From: Terriglobia bacterium
GTDB taxonomy: Bacteria > Acidobacteriota > Terriglobia > Terriglobales > Acidobacteriaceae
NCBI GenBank assembly: GCA_020073165.1
Contig: JAIQFP010000003.1
Coordinates: forward strand, 1-64,000
Reading direction: 5' to 3'
DNA length: 64,000 bases
The translations under genes and the position numbers were made by a program. The notes under the pieces are model-generated. The model searched no databases. It was not told the DNA's origin and saw nothing but the letters and a program-made list of their open reading frames with translations. Positions 53,026 to 62,239 of the stretch are shown in pieces; positions within the stretch are counted from its first letter, which is position 1, and every line of letters starts with the position of its first letter.

Positions 53026-54123
53026 GTGGACGTGATATTGATTCGTGTCTTATTTGTTCTCTTTGTTGCTGTTACCTGTTACCTGATTCAGCCTTTCGGA
53101 CTCCCTTCCAACCTGGATGCAGGCGTGGGAGTGCTCCTCGGCGTAGGCATTGTCGTCTTTGAATGGCGACTGCGTCTGATGAGCCTGAAGCGGCTAATCG
53201 GATCTGCCATCGGCAGCATACTTGGCATCGTTGGTGCCTACCTGTTTGCCCTTGTCATTCGCAACAGCATTCCTCCCGGGCACACCCAAAGCTTTCTGAT
53301 GCTCATGGTCATGTTGCTGATGGCCTACGTTGGGCTGGCGGTCGGGGCCAACAAGGGCGATCTGCTAAACCTCTCGGCGCTGGGTGGGATCTTCGGCGGC
53401 GAGAAGCAGTCGAAGAAGAGCTACAAAATCCTCGACACCAGCGTGATCATCGACGGCCGTATCGCCGACATCGCTGAAACCGGCTTCCTGGACGGCACCA
53501 TTGTCATCCCGCAGTTCGTCCTGCGCGAACTGCAACTGGTGGCCGATTCCGCCGATTCCCTCAAGCGCAACCGTGGCCGCCGCGGTCTTGACATCCTGCA
53601 GCGGTTGCAGAAGGTTGCTTCGCTCCAGATCCAGATCGTCGAGGACGACTTTCCCACGGTCCGCGAAGTGGACATGAAACTGATCGAACTGGCCAAGCTC
53701 TACGAAGGCAAGATCATCACCAACGACTTCAACCTGAACAAGGTCGCGCAACTGCAGGGCGTTGAGGTGCTGAACATCAACGAGCTGGCCAACTCGCTCA
53801 AGCCGATTGTGCTGCCGGGCGAGATCATGAAGGTCTTCATCCTGAAGGAAGGCAAGGAGTATAACCAGGGGGTCGCTTACCTCGACGATGGCACTATGGT
53901 GGTGGTGGACAACGCCCGCAAGATGATCGGCAAGACCATCGACATTTCCGTCACCTCGGTGCTGCAGACCACGGCGGGAAAGATGATCTTCGGCAAGTGG
54001 GATGAGCGCGCTGCCGGGCGCGCGGAGTCCCGGCCCGCGGTCAGTGTGGTGACTGCGGTGCCGACCTCGGGCGCCGAGACAAAAAAGCCACAGCCCATCA
54101 TGGCGGAGCGCCCAATCGAGTAA
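53026..54123 (+). CDS. Membrane-anchored PIN/TRAM-domain protein
   Basis: 365 aa from GTG 53026 (GGGAGG 10 nt upstream; the frame opens at 52990). Four membrane helices in the first ~125 residues ([69 protein letters not shown]). A PIN nuclease domain follows ([40 protein letters not shown]), with the conserved acidic residues, and then a TRAM-type RNA-binding end ([19 protein letters not shown]). Such YacL-like proteins are probable membrane-bound RNases. A hairpin repeat lies after the stop. Confidence 0.9.
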   Translation: MDVILIRVLFVLFVAVTCYLIQPFGLPSNLDAGVGVLLGVGIVVFEWRLRLMSLKRLIGSAIGSILGIVGAYLFALVIRNSIPPGHTQSFLMLMVMLLMAYVGLAVGANKGDLLNLSALGGIFGGEKQSKKSYKILDTSVIIDGRIADIAETGFLDGTIVIPQFVLRELQLVADSADSLKRNRGRRGLDILQRLQKVASLQIQIVEDDFPTVREVDMKLIELAKLYEGKIITNDFNLNKVAQLQGVEVLNINELANSLKPIVLPGEIMKVFILKEGKEYNQGVAYLDDGTMVVVDNARKMIGKTIDISVTSVLQTTAGKMIFGKWDERAAGRAESRPAVSVVTAVPTSGAETKKPQPIMAERPIE

Positions 54124-54134
54124 GCCATTCTTGT

Positions 54135-54159
54135 GTGGGGCGGGCACTCTTGCCCGCCC
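54135..54159. repeat. GTGTGGG-hairpin repeat after the PIN/TRAM gene
   Basis: GTGTGGGGCGGGCA-CTCT-TGCCCGCCC: a 9-bp stem, GGGCGGGCA (54138-54146) and TGCCCGCCC (54151-54159), with loop CTCT. Same design as the repeats at 38988 and 43686. It lies between convergent genes without a T-run. Confidence 0.55.
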
Positions 54160-54212
54160 TGAGTTGCCCCGAATCCATGATTCCCATTCGAGCGGAGTTC
54201 CGCTCCCATACG

Positions 54213-54635
54213 CTACTGGCCTGCGACTGAGCTGACCGTGATCGTATCTCTTGTGAGTGTGCCTTCCGCCGTCACTCGCTGCCCTGCCAGCTTTTCAAAC
54301 TCTGCTTCATTCCCACTCAGCGCATAAACTCGGTCGCTGTTGATCAGCGTGTATTTGGCGCCCTTTCGCACGCAAGCCCGTACGCATTCCGCAGGACTCT
54401 TATCGGAGATCATGTGCCTCGCTCCGCAGTGCGAATCGGCGATCACCCCGGAAAATGCTTTCGGGCTGTGCGGCTCAGCGTTGGCCGGCGTGCTGCGGCC
54501 TGACTCTGTAGACTGGCCGAAGGCGAGCGCCAGAGTCGCGCCGGCAAAAAGAGGAGCGAACCCCAAAGCCGCTACCACAGCAGCGGCAGAACAGAAAATA
54601 ATCAATGCCAGCCAGGAGCAATTTCGCTTGTCCAC
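54213..54635 (-). CDS. Exported protein with an SDSHCGARH-type motif
   Basis: 140 aa. The N-terminus (LALIIFCSAAAVVAALGFAP, LFAGATLALAFGQ) is an export or membrane segment. The mature domain has AFSGVIADSHCGARHMISDK, SPAECVRACVRKGAKYTLIN and the beta end TAEGTLTRDTITVSSVAGQ. The paired CGxxH and CVRAC motifs recur in small acidobacterial exported proteins and could form disulfides or bind metal. Function unknown. Confidence 0.75.
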   Translation of the reverse strand: MDKRNCSWLALIIFCSAAAVVAALGFAPLFAGATLALAFGQSTESGRSTPANAEPHSPKAFSGVIADSHCGARHMISDKSPAECVRACVRKGAKYTLINSDRVYALSGNEAEFEKLAGQRVTAEGTLTRDTITVSSVAGQ

Positions 54636-54849
54636 AATTCCTCCACAGACGGTTCCCCAGGGTTCCTCTGTTATCGCAACTGGCTTGCCACTGAAGCCTG
54701 TGCCCGGCCCCCTCTAAGCTCCTGGCAACGTGTGACTTGGCCTGTGCCGCCGGAATGACAAAGCCGCCAGCGCAGGCCTGATCTGGCAAGAAATTCGCAG
54801 AGCGAGCAAAATGGCCATAGAGCCAATCCCGTAGGGAGAAAGTGCACCT

Positions 54850-55236
54850 ATGAAACGCGTCACCGGCATTGGCGGAGTCTTCTTCAAATCCGAGAATCCC
54901 CGGCAGCTCTACCGGTGGTACGAAAAGCACCTCGGAATCCAGCGAGAAGCGCATGGCCAGGGCGCTTCGTTCGAATGGCGCGAAGCTGAAGACAGCCACA
55001 AGAAGGGCACGACGGTGTGGTCCATTTTTCCTCGCAGTACGAAATACTTCGATCCCAGCCGCTCCGGCTTCATGATCAACTACCGCGGGGATGACCTCGA
55101 CGCGCTGCTGCAGGCGCTGAAGGAAGAAGGGGTGGAAATCGATCCCCACCGCGGAGACTATGACTATGGCCGCTTCGCCTGGATCATGGATCCCGACGGC
55201 AACCGCATCGAGTTGTGGGAGCCACCGAAGAAGTGA
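54850..55236 (+). CDS. VOC-family (glyoxalase/dioxygenase fold) protein
   Basis: 128 aa. The fold pattern is RVTGIGGVFFKSENPRQLYR, WYEKHLGIQREAHG, then FMINYRGDDLDALLQALKEE and the end WIMDPDGNRIELWEPPKK. The metal ligands usual in VOC enzymes (His near the start, Glu near IELWE) are only partly present: Glu is kept, the first His is Gly. Substrate unknown. It precedes ispD by about 80 nt and may share its transcript. Confidence 0.88.
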   Translation: MKRVTGIGGVFFKSENPRQLYRWYEKHLGIQREAHGQGASFEWREAEDSHKKGTTVWSIFPRSTKYFDPSRSGFMINYRGDDLDALLQALKEEGVEIDPHRGDYDYGRFAWIMDPDGNRIELWEPPKK

Positions 55237-55315
55237 AACTGAGAACTGAGAACCGCGAACTGGCAACTGCTTTCAATTTGAACTCCTCTGTGTGCCCTCG
55301 TATACTTGACGCCCC

Positions 55316-56050
55316 ATGAAGGTGGTAGTCATCATTCCGGCGGCCGGTCTCGGTACGCGAATGGCGTCGGCGCCCGGCGCGAAAGGCAAGAAGCCCGCGG
55401 CCTCCAAGCAGTTCACCGATCTCGGCGGCACCCCCATCCTGATTCACACCCTGCGAAAGTTTGCCGCCAGCCCCGAAGTTTCGGAGGTTTACGTTGCCCT
55501 GCGAAGCAACGAGATCAGCCCCTTCCGCACTCGCTTGGAGAAGGAGGCCAAAGACATCCTCCAGAAGAAGGTTCACCTGGTAGAAGGCGGCGAGCACCGC
55601 CAGCACTCTGTAGCGAACGCGTTGGCGGCCGTCGCCGCCGTGCCTGACGACATTGTTCTCGTCCACGATGCAGTGCGCCCTTTTGTGACCGAAGAGATCA
55701 TTCGGGACGTCGTTCAAGCGGCCCGGAAATATGGCGCCGCGATAGCTGGCTTGCCCGCCGTGGACACCGTCAAGCAAGTCGAGCGCACTTCCGAGGGCGC
55801 CCTGATCACCGCCACAGTCCCGCGAGAGCGGGTGGTCATGGCGCAAACTCCGCAAGGCTTTCGCTACGATGTACTCAAGAAGGCCTTTGACGAAGCCGCC
55901 GCCGACGGCTTCACCGGAACCGACGAAGCATCATTGGTTGAACGCTCCGGACACGAAGTGGCGGTGGTGATGGGTTCGCCGCGAAACCTGAAGATAACAA
56001 CCCCGGCTGACCTGGAACTGGCTCAGTTCTACTTGAAGGCCACGTCTTAG
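55316..56050 (+). CDS. ispD: 2-C-methyl-D-erythritol 4-phosphate cytidylyltransferase IspD
   Basis: 244 aa. Nucleotide-binding start VVIIPAAGLGTRMAS with the Lys-rich loop KGKKPAASKQF, then GGEHRQHSVANAL, VHDAVRPFV, TVKQVERTSEG, AQTPQGFRYDVL and TDEASLVERSG. It joins CTP and MEP to form CDP-ME, the third step of the non-mevalonate isoprenoid pathway. ispF follows 23 nt later and ispE is 4 kb downstream. Confidence 0.96.
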   Translation: MKVVVIIPAAGLGTRMASAPGAKGKKPAASKQFTDLGGTPILIHTLRKFAASPEVSEVYVALRSNEISPFRTRLEKEAKDILQKKVHLVEGGEHRQHSVANALAAVAAVPDDIVLVHDAVRPFVTEEIIRDVVQAARKYGAAIAGLPAVDTVKQVERTSEGALITATVPRERVVMAQTPQGFRYDVLKKAFDEAAADGFTGTDEASLVERSGHEVAVVMGSPRNLKITTPADLELAQFYLKATS

Positions 56051-56073
56051 CGATTAACGCGGAATCCAAACTG

Positions 56074-56631
56074 ATGCCAACGACTAACAACCAACGACCG
56101 GCGACGCGCATTGGCTACGGCTGGGACTCCCACGAGTTCAAGCGCGGGATCCCACTCAAGATCGGCGGCGTGACCATCGCCCACCCCAAGGGTCTGGGCG
56201 GCCACTCCGACGGCGATGTGCTTCTGCACGCCATTACCGACGCGCTGCTGGGTGCAATTGCCGGCCCGGATATCGGATCGCTCTTTCCGCCCTCGGATCC
56301 GCAATGGAAAGGAGCGGATTCGGTGGTCTTCCTGCGCGAAGCCTTGAAGCGGGTGCAAGCAGCCGGCTATGCCGTGGCGAATTTGGATTCGACCCTCATC
56401 CTGGTCGAACCTAAAATCGGCCCGCACGCTGCGGTCATTCGCGCGCGCGTCGCTGAATTACTCGCCCTCTCGCCCAGCGCGGTCGGAATCAAGGCCAAAA
56501 CTCCCGAAGGTATGGGTACGGACAACGCTGCCATTGCCCATGTCGCGGTTTTGCTAGAGAAAGTGGTGAAAACTTCCCGGAAGAAGAAGAGAGCGGGTGT
56601 TCAATCGTCAATCGAAAATCGTCAACCGTAA
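56074..56631 (+). CDS. ispF: 2-C-methyl-D-erythritol 2,4-cyclodiphosphate synthase IspF
   Basis: 185 aa. Metal and substrate motifs: RIGYGWDSHEFKRG (Asp and His ligands), HSDGDVLLHAITDALLGA, GSLFPPSDPQWKGADS, KAKTPEGMGTDNA. It cyclises CDP-ME-2-phosphate to MEcPP. The first ~10 codons (MPTTNNQRPAT) derive from the AAC/GAC-rich spacer type seen elsewhere in the window, so the true family start is effectively at RIGYG, and the extra residues are a neutral extension. The C-terminus is also extended by a spacer-like segment (KKKRAGVQSSIENRQP). Confidence 0.95.
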   Translation: MPTTNNQRPATRIGYGWDSHEFKRGIPLKIGGVTIAHPKGLGGHSDGDVLLHAITDALLGAIAGPDIGSLFPPSDPQWKGADSVVFLREALKRVQAAGYAVANLDSTLILVEPKIGPHAAVIRARVAELLALSPSAVGIKAKTPEGMGTDNAAIAHVAVLLEKVVKTSRKKKRAGVQSSIENRQP

Positions 56632-56633
56632 AT

Positions 56634-57398
56634 CTACAATCCTTCAAATTCCCCTACCAGCTTCTCATGCCGGGCTCGTGCCGCCTCCACCAGCGCGCGG
56701 AAGATCGCGCGTGAGCCTTCGTCATCCTCCACTGATCGCTCCGGATGCCACTGTACCGCCAGCACAAAATGATCCACAGAGGTGCCTTCCAGGGCCTCAA
56801 TCACTCCATCCTGCGGAGACCGCGCCACCACTCGCAGCCCGTCGCCAACCACGTCGGCCGCTTGATGGTGGCTGGAATTCACGTTCAACACTACTGGGGT
56901 GCGCTGGTTCGGCGCCGTGGCTGCCGCCACAACCTCCGCCAGCTTCGACTGCGGTTCCACCTCCACGGTGTGCGCCACCGGCACCTTGCGTCCAGCATCG
57001 TGATTCACAGGCGACTCCAGATGCTGCAGCAGCGTCCCGGTGCGGTACACATTCAAGATCTGCAAGCCGTAGCAAATGCCCAGCAGCGGCTTGTGCATGT
57101 TATAGGCGTCCTGAAGCAGCAACTCGTCCACAGTATCGCGCCGGGAATCGGCGTCCGCAGTCTGAGGATGCCGGGACGCACCGTACTTTGCCGGATCAAC
57201 ATCCGCCTTGCTCCCGGGCAACACGACTGCATCACAGCGTTCAATCAACTTCATTACCTCCGCCGGAGATTGGTTCAGCGGAATGCGGACCGGCTCTCCC
57301 CCTGCCATCTCGACCGCGCGCTCATATTGCGGCAGCGAACGCTCGGCGTAGGCGGGATCGCCCGAATGCGGTACCGGAATCGCGATGCGTGGACGCAT
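56634..57398 (-). CDS. Gamma-glutamyl-gamma-aminobutyrate hydrolase-like class I glutamine amidotransferase (C26)
   Basis: 254 aa. Catalytic Cys in KPLLGICYGLQILNVYRTG; His and Glu in VLAVQWHPERSVED. DAVVLPGSKADVDPAKYGA is the typical loop of the PuuD-like C26 family. It probably hydrolyses gamma-glutamyl amides. It is convergent with ispF, 2 nt apart, with no terminator between. Confidence 0.92.
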   Translation of the reverse strand: MRPRIAIPVPHSGDPAYAERSLPQYERAVEMAGGEPVRIPLNQSPAEVMKLIERCDAVVLPGSKADVDPAKYGASRHPQTADADSRRDTVDELLLQDAYNMHKPLLGICYGLQILNVYRTGTLLQHLESPVNHDAGRKVPVAHTVEVEPQSKLAEVVAAATAPNQRTPVVLNVNSSHHQAADVVGDGLRVVARSPQDGVIEALEGTSVDHFVLAVQWHPERSVEDDEGSRAIFRALVEAARARHEKLVGEFEGL

Positions 57399-57406
57399 GA
57401 GCTTAA

Positions 57407-57706
57407 CTAGCCCCTTTCAATCTCCGCCAGGGCCTTCGCCTGCCGGTAGTGCCTGATCTCCGTAAGGAGGGCGGACACTAGCACGGTTGCCCCTACCACT
57501 GCGGCGGCTGATGGCGCAACGTACTTGTATGCGATGGTCAAATTCGCGTGTGTGCCACGTAGCAGCCCGCCCAGCCCCAGCCCGAGAATGCCGAGCAGCA
57601 GGCTGACCGCAAACGAAAGCAGCGTCAGCAGAAAGGTCACCAGCATCACTCGTACCGGGATCCAATACCACCGAGGCGGGCGGACCTGGGTTCCCACGCT
57701 TGCCAT
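57407..57706 (-). CDS. Small membrane protein, 99 aa
   Basis: Two or three hydrophobic helices (VMLVTFLLTLLSFAVSLLLG, ILGLGLGGLLRG, AAAVVGATVLVSALLT) and a charged C-terminus. ATG 57706 chosen; the frame opens 8 codons earlier. No family recognised. It lies just upstream of the C26 hydrolase on the same strand (8 nt gap), so the two are probably co-transcribed. Confidence 0.7.
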   Translation of the reverse strand: MASVGTQVRPPRWYWIPVRVMLVTFLLTLLSFAVSLLLGILGLGLGGLLRGTHANLTIAYKYVAPSAAAVVGATVLVSALLTEIRHYRQAKALAEIERG

Positions 57707-57764
57707 GGCCTCTGATTGTAGCGCCAGCATCGCTGCGAATCATGGGTGCGCTAGAATACATGCC

Positions 57765-58502
57765 ATGTCGCAGGCTGCCCCGGCAATGACGCGTCCCCCG
57801 GCGGAGGTCGTCCGCCAAACCCCGGTGTCGCAGGCTCCCAACGGCATCTGCTACGCCATCTCCGGCGAGATCACGCTGGCAGAATCCGATCTGGAGCGCA
57901 TGGTCGCCGCGGTCCCGGACTCCGCCGCCGCAGCCCTGCACCGCAAGGCCTACTACTTTGTCCCGCTCACCGTGAACCAGGGCGACGAGACCGTGATCGC
58001 CGACCGCTACGACGTCGCGCTCAGCGACAACGCCGTCTGTCACCGCAATCTCGACCTGGGCGACTCGCAGTGCGTGTTCATCTCCACCCGCCTCATGGAC
58101 GACAAGTTTTCGGTCGCGTTCGAGTTCTATATCAATGTCGGGCATGCCGTAGTGGAGAGGGCAGGCGTGTCGCAGGCCTTTGCCGACATGGTGTGGAAGC
58201 AGGTGGAGGCCGGCGCTCGCGGCGAAACCTCACTCGACGCCTGGGAATCGCGCAAGCTAGCAACTACACCCGGCGCCGACGCCGAGAAATACAAGAACGA
58301 ATACTTTGCCGCCACTTTTGCCGACGCCATCTCGATTTACCTGCTGTCGCTGTTTATTGACGTGGACTACCACGATCTGCGCGAGCGCGACTACCCGCTT
58401 CTCGCGCCGACGCAGATGGCCGAACGGTTGCGCAAGGTGGCGGAGTTGTTTCCAGCCAACCCGGGCTACGAGTTTGCGGTGTATTACAAGAGGAGGAGCT
58501 AG
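57765..58502 (+). CDS. Conserved hypothetical protein, 245 aa
   Basis: Soluble alpha/beta protein from ATG 57765; the open frame extends further upstream only as antisense of the membrane-protein gene. Visible segments: GICYAISGEITLAESDLERM, YYFVPLTVNQGDETVIADRY, GDSQCVFISTRLMDDKFSVA, YFAATFADAISIYLLSLFID. No catalytic motif recognised and no signal peptide. Codon use fits the genome, so it is a real gene of unknown role. Confidence 0.7.
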   Translation: MSQAAPAMTRPPAEVVRQTPVSQAPNGICYAISGEITLAESDLERMVAAVPDSAAAALHRKAYYFVPLTVNQGDETVIADRYDVALSDNAVCHRNLDLGDSQCVFISTRLMDDKFSVAFEFYINVGHAVVERAGVSQAFADMVWKQVEAGARGETSLDAWESRKLATTPGADAEKYKNEYFAATFADAISIYLLSLFIDVDYHDLRERDYPLLAPTQMAERLRKVAELFPANPGYEFAVYYKRRS

Positions 58503-58515
58503 GCTCCACCAGTCC

Positions 58516-58899
58516 TTACTTCGGCCATGAAAGCTGGTCTTCTTTACTGAGCGCCGAGCGCTCGGGCTTCTCGGCCTTGTAACGAATGAAGACCATCTGC
58601 CCTTTCATGCCTTCAACAAACCGATCGGCTGCGGTTTCCCAAACGAAGAGCTTTTCGTAGTATCCCGCGTAATACTCGTTGTTAACCGTATAGGAGTAGT
58701 CGAGACGAGCCTTGTAGAGGTCCTTGTAACGGGTTCGCTGGGGAATGACGTTGCCGAATTCAATCCGGCCTGGGGTGGTTGGCCAGCCGCTGGCGAGCAA
58801 CCTTCTTACCAGGCCCCAGGCAAAGGTCCGCGCTACAAGGGCGACCAGGAACAGAAGCAAGAGCGTGTCAAACACCAATTCGCCAGAGTCGAACGCCAA
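58516..58899 (-). CDS. DUF3592-like membrane protein
   Basis: 127 aa with one N-terminal membrane helix (LVFDTLLLLFLVALVARTFA) and an extracytoplasmic beta domain: WPTTPGRIEFGNVIPQRTRY, ARLDYSYTVNNEYYAGYYEK, GMKGQMVFIRYKAEKPERSA. The WPTTxGxI start and Y-rich strands match DUF3592. Function unknown. Confidence 0.75.
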   Translation of the reverse strand: MAFDSGELVFDTLLLLFLVALVARTFAWGLVRRLLASGWPTTPGRIEFGNVIPQRTRYKDLYKARLDYSYTVNNEYYAGYYEKLFVWETAADRFVEGMKGQMVFIRYKAEKPERSALSKEDQLSWPK

Positions 58900-59035
58900 G
58901 GCGAGCCTCCAGGGTCGGCTGAGGGAACTTCAGTGGGATTCTACCGCGAGGACACCTTTTGGCAGGTGTCGTGACGCGATGCTCGTTCTCCCGACGCAGC
59001 ATCCGCACCCACTCCGCCGCTCTATGTGCACATAA

Positions 59036-59878
59036 TCAACTGCGCCCCCTGCCGACAGGCGTCCTCATCTGCACCATCCTCAGGATCCAGTACCCCGCCA
59101 TGGCCGCAGCCAGGTGCTTGAGCGTGTGACCACTTACGGCGCCTCCGAGGGCGTGGAAGATTATCCGATCGAAGGTCTCCAGCAGTTTCGCCAGGACATA
59201 GAACCCGACCACCACCGCCAGGTCCGAACCCCGGCTGTAGCGACGCGGCAAGAGCAGCGCCATTAGAACCACCATCGCCGAGCACACCTGCACCGCGGCG
59301 TAGAGACGCAAGTCACCCGCGCCGTGTAACTCGCTCGTATACCACTGCACCACGCTGCCCGCGCCGAGCGTCAGTAACACCGGCAGTAGCCAGAGGGCGG
59401 CACGCACGCTGATCCGCTCCGCAATCACGGCGGCCACCATGGACATGAACACCACGGTCATGGGCAACCGGTCCCATACCAACCGGGCGTTGTCGGGAGC
59501 CAGGTGATAGTAGGACGAGCCGAGAGCCGTCAGCAGCAGTCCGGCGAACACCAGCACATAGGGCCAGCGCTCGCCGGAATCGAGAAATCGTTCATCATCC
59601 GGCTTCAGCCGCAGCACAAACCACAATCCCCACAGCCCAACCACGGCAAACGGAAGGTTGGAGACCACGTCGCCAAAGTTCGGGATGCCGAGAAAACTTC
59701 GCTGGTCGGCGAAGTGGTGATAGGCCTGCGGTTGCGGGATTCTTGGCAGCAGCAGGAACACCAGCGCTACAACCGCAATGACAGCCAGCAGCAGAGTGAT
59801 TCCGGTTCTTCGAGAAATCAATTCGCATCCTCGCCAGACATGAACCGATCCGCCAGAGTATAGGCTGGAAACTAACAA
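59036..59878 (-). CDS. Ceramidase-superfamily (CREST) integral membrane protein
   Basis: 280 aa with about seven membrane helices. Signature residues of this hydrolase superfamily are present: YHHFADQRSFLGIPNFGDVV, SNLPF, GSSYYHLAPDN (Ser and His), VWDRLPMTVVF (Asp) and SGHTLKHLAAAMAGYW (His pair). The family includes alkaline ceramidases and related zinc-dependent membrane amidases; the bacterial substrate is unknown. The first in-frame ATG/alternative start is uncertain because the first 20 residues lack conservation. Confidence 0.88.
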   Translation of the reverse strand: MLVSSLYSGGSVHVWRGCELISRRTGITLLLAVIAVVALVFLLLPRIPQPQAYHHFADQRSFLGIPNFGDVVSNLPFAVVGLWGLWFVLRLKPDDERFLDSGERWPYVLVFAGLLLTALGSSYYHLAPDNARLVWDRLPMTVVFMSMVAAVIAERISVRAALWLLPVLLTLGAGSVVQWYTSELHGAGDLRLYAAVQVCSAMVVLMALLLPRRYSRGSDLAVVVGFYVLAKLLETFDRIIFHALGGAVSGHTLKHLAAAMAGYWILRMVQMRTPVGRGRS

Positions 59879-59921
59879 TCTCTGTGTTCTTCCTGCCCTC
59901 TGTGTTTAGAATCATCCATCC

Positions 59922-60962
59922 ATGCGCGTCACGGTTCGTTCCTTCGCCAAGATCAACCTCGGTCTGCGCATCGGTACGCTGCGTCCCGATGGCTATCACG
60001 AGCTGCGCACCGTGTACCAGACCATCGCCCTGCACGATCTGCTCCGGGTGCAGGTCACTCGCGGCAGCGGCATCGAGATCCGGTGCAACGACCCGCGGGT
60101 TCCCACCAACGAATCGAATACCTGTTACCGCATCATTGAGCGGGCGATGGCGGTGCTGAAGGCGCGCGGGCACGTAGTCATCGAGATCGAAAAGCGTCTG
60201 CCGGTGCAAGGCGGACTTGGTGGCGCGTCGGCCAACGCCATCTCGGCTCTGCTCGCCTTGGAACACGGATTCAAGAAGGAATTGCCCGGGCCGGAGAAGT
60301 TGCGGATCGCTGCTGAAGTTGGGTCCGATCTGCCTCTGTTTCTGGTGGGGGGGACCGTGCTGGGTGCCGGCCACGGCGAAGAGGTTTATCCCCTCTCCGA
60401 CCTCCCGCCGACCCCGTGTGTGGTGGCCACCCCCGAGATTGGTATCTCCACGCCCAAGGCTTTCGCAGACTGGGATGGGTTGTGCGGCGAACCCGGCTCG
60501 GCTCGAGAGGGTCCCGGCCTCGACAGAACTGACGCTAAATTGACGGCCTCCGCCCCCTCCGATAGAATGTTGATGTTCGGCCGCAGCGTGGCCGCGTGGC
60601 TGAGCGGTCTTTCCCAGCGCAAGACTAAGTCTGGGCAGGCTTTATCCGGTGTCCCTGTGAGTAGAGGCAGGGGCCGGGCCGAGACCCCGCTTCTCGACCT
60701 CGTCCGTACCGGGATAGAAAACGACTTCGAACAGGTCGTCTTTCCTCAATATCCCGAATTACGAGACGTAAAGCGTGTGCTGAAGCGTGCGGGGGCGGCG
60801 TATGCCTCGCTTTCGGGCTCCGGCTCGGCGATCTTCGGATTGTTCGGGACGCGCGCCGTTGCCCAACAGGCTGCGGTCCGCTTGCGAAAGGCCGGCGTCG
60901 CGGCGGTGGCGACCACTACGCTGACGCGCCCACAGTATTGGAAAGGAATTTTTGATTGTTGA
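59922..60962 (+). CDS. ispE: 4-diphosphocytidyl-2-C-methyl-D-erythritol kinase IspE
   Basis: 346 aa, GHMP kinase. Motifs: SFAKINLGLRIGTLRPDGYH, the ATP loop PVQGGLGGASANAISALLAL, DLPLFLVGGTVLGAGHGEE and the end YASLSGSGSAIFGLFG. It phosphorylates CDP-ME, the step between IspD and IspF. It is longer than most IspE (about 280-310 aa) because of an insertion around residues 190-240 (DRTDAKLTASAPSDRML, then a basic Ser/Gly stretch). tRNA-Gln follows 78 nt downstream. Confidence 0.94.
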   Translation: MRVTVRSFAKINLGLRIGTLRPDGYHELRTVYQTIALHDLLRVQVTRGSGIEIRCNDPRVPTNESNTCYRIIERAMAVLKARGHVVIEIEKRLPVQGGLGGASANAISALLALEHGFKKELPGPEKLRIAAEVGSDLPLFLVGGTVLGAGHGEEVYPLSDLPPTPCVVATPEIGISTPKAFADWDGLCGEPGSAREGPGLDRTDAKLTASAPSDRMLMFGRSVAAWLSGLSQRKTKSGQALSGVPVSRGRGRAETPLLDLVRTGIENDFEQVVFPQYPELRDVKRVLKRAGAAYASLSGSGSAIFGLFGTRAVAQQAAVRLRKAGVAAVATTTLTRPQYWKGIFDC

Positions 60963-61040
60963 TTCTTGATTGTTGATTGAAAATAACTCCGGTCGGGATC
61001 GCGGTTTCAGTCAACCATTGAAAAATCAACGATCGGCTTT

Positions 61041-61114
61041 TGGGCCGTCGACTAATGGTAGGTCAAGTGCCTTTGGAGCACTTTGTCTAGGTTCGAATCC
61101 TAGCGGCCCAGCCA
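61041..61114 (+). tRNA. trnQ: tRNA-Gln (anticodon UUG)
   Basis: Cloverleaf read by eye: acceptor TGGGCCG with CGGCCCA, D-stem GAC/GTC, anticodon stem AGTGC/GCACT around loop CTTTGGA (anticodon TTG at positions 34-36), T-stem CTAGG/CCTAG around TTCGAAT, discriminator G, encoded CCA (61112-61114). It reads glutamine codons CAA and CAG and lies between ispE and prs. Confidence 0.95.
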
Positions 61115-61199
61115 GGAAAACCAGCTCTTAGTTGTTAGCTCTTGGCTCTTAAGCTTGGACGCGAGCCCTGAGCTTCCTAAGGGCCACGAGCTGAAAACC

Positions 61200-62225
61200 A
61201 TGGCAACTCTTGCGACAGCGACGGAAAAGAAAGCTCAGATGAGCGCCGACGAGAAGCCGGAGCGCAAGCCTCAGCGCAGCCGGGCGGACGATAAGTTCAA
61301 GATCTTCTGCGGCACCGCCAACGAGCCGCTGGCCGATGAGGTTTGTGCTTTTCTTGGGATGACCCGCGGGCAAGCTCTGGTCACTCGCTTTAAGGACGGG
61401 GAGGCCTACGTCCAGATCCAGGAGAACGTCCGGGGCGCGGATGTTTTTGTGATTCAGCCCACCTGCCGTCCGGTGGACGAGCATCTCATGGAACTGCTGC
61501 TGATGATCGACGCGCTGAAGCGGGCTTCTGCGCGGCGCATCACCGCAGTGATTCCCTATTACGGCTACAGCCGGCAGGACCGCAAAGACAAACCGCGGGC
61601 CCCGATTTCGGCCAAGCTGGTGGCGGATTTGCTGACTACTTCGGGAGCGCACCGGGCGTTGCTGATTGATCCGCACGCGCCGCAAATTCAGGGCTTTTTC
61701 AACATTCCGGTGGACCACCTGTTCGCTTCGCCGGTGCTGGTAGACCATTTCAAGCGCCTGAACCTGCCGAATCTGACGGTGGTTTCGCCCGATGCCGGTG
61801 GCGTGGAGCGGGCGCGCTTCTTCGCCAAGAAGATGGATTCTGCGCTGGCTATCGTCGATAAGCGCCGTGTGGAAATGAACGTGGCTGAAGTGATGCACGT
61901 GATCGGCGATGTTCACGGACGCACCTGTCTGGTGATCGACGACTTGATCGACACTGCGGGTACGCTGGCGAAAACGGCAGCCGCGTTGATGGAGAACGGC
62001 GCCAGTGCGGTGTATGCCTGCGCTTCCCACCCAGTGCTCTCGGGCCCGGCGGTGGAAAATATTTCGAAGTCCTGCATCACGGAAGTGGTGGTGACCAACA
62101 CCATCCCGTTGACGGCAGAAGCAAAGAACGAGCCCAAGATCAGGGTGCTCACGATCGCTGGTTTGATCGGACGTGCCATCCAATCCATTCACGAGGAAAC
62201 GTCCGTCAGCAAATTGTTCTTGTAA
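61200..62225 (+). CDS. prs: Ribose-phosphate pyrophosphokinase
   Basis: 341 aa from ATG 61200 (frame open from 61155). It makes PRPP from ribose 5-phosphate and ATP for nucleotide, His and Trp synthesis. Motifs: KIFCGTANEPLADEVCAFLG, FKDGEAYVQIQENVRGADVF, YYGYSRQDRKDKPRAPISAK (flexible loop), DPHAPQIQGFF and the PRPP loop LVIDDLIDTAGTLAKTA. A charged N-terminal extension of about 30 residues (TATEKKAQMSADEKPERKPQ) precedes the fold. rplY follows 14 nt later. Confidence 0.95.
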   Translation: MATLATATEKKAQMSADEKPERKPQRSRADDKFKIFCGTANEPLADEVCAFLGMTRGQALVTRFKDGEAYVQIQENVRGADVFVIQPTCRPVDEHLMELLLMIDALKRASARRITAVIPYYGYSRQDRKDKPRAPISAKLVADLLTTSGAHRALLIDPHAPQIQGFFNIPVDHLFASPVLVDHFKRLNLPNLTVVSPDAGGVERARFFAKKMDSALAIVDKRRVEMNVAEVMHVIGDVHGRTCLVIDDLIDTAGTLAKTAAALMENGASAVYACASHPVLSGPAVENISKSCITEVVVTNTIPLTAEAKNEPKIRVLTIAGLIGRAIQSIHEETSVSKLFL

Positions 62226-62239
62226 ACAGGAATCAAATT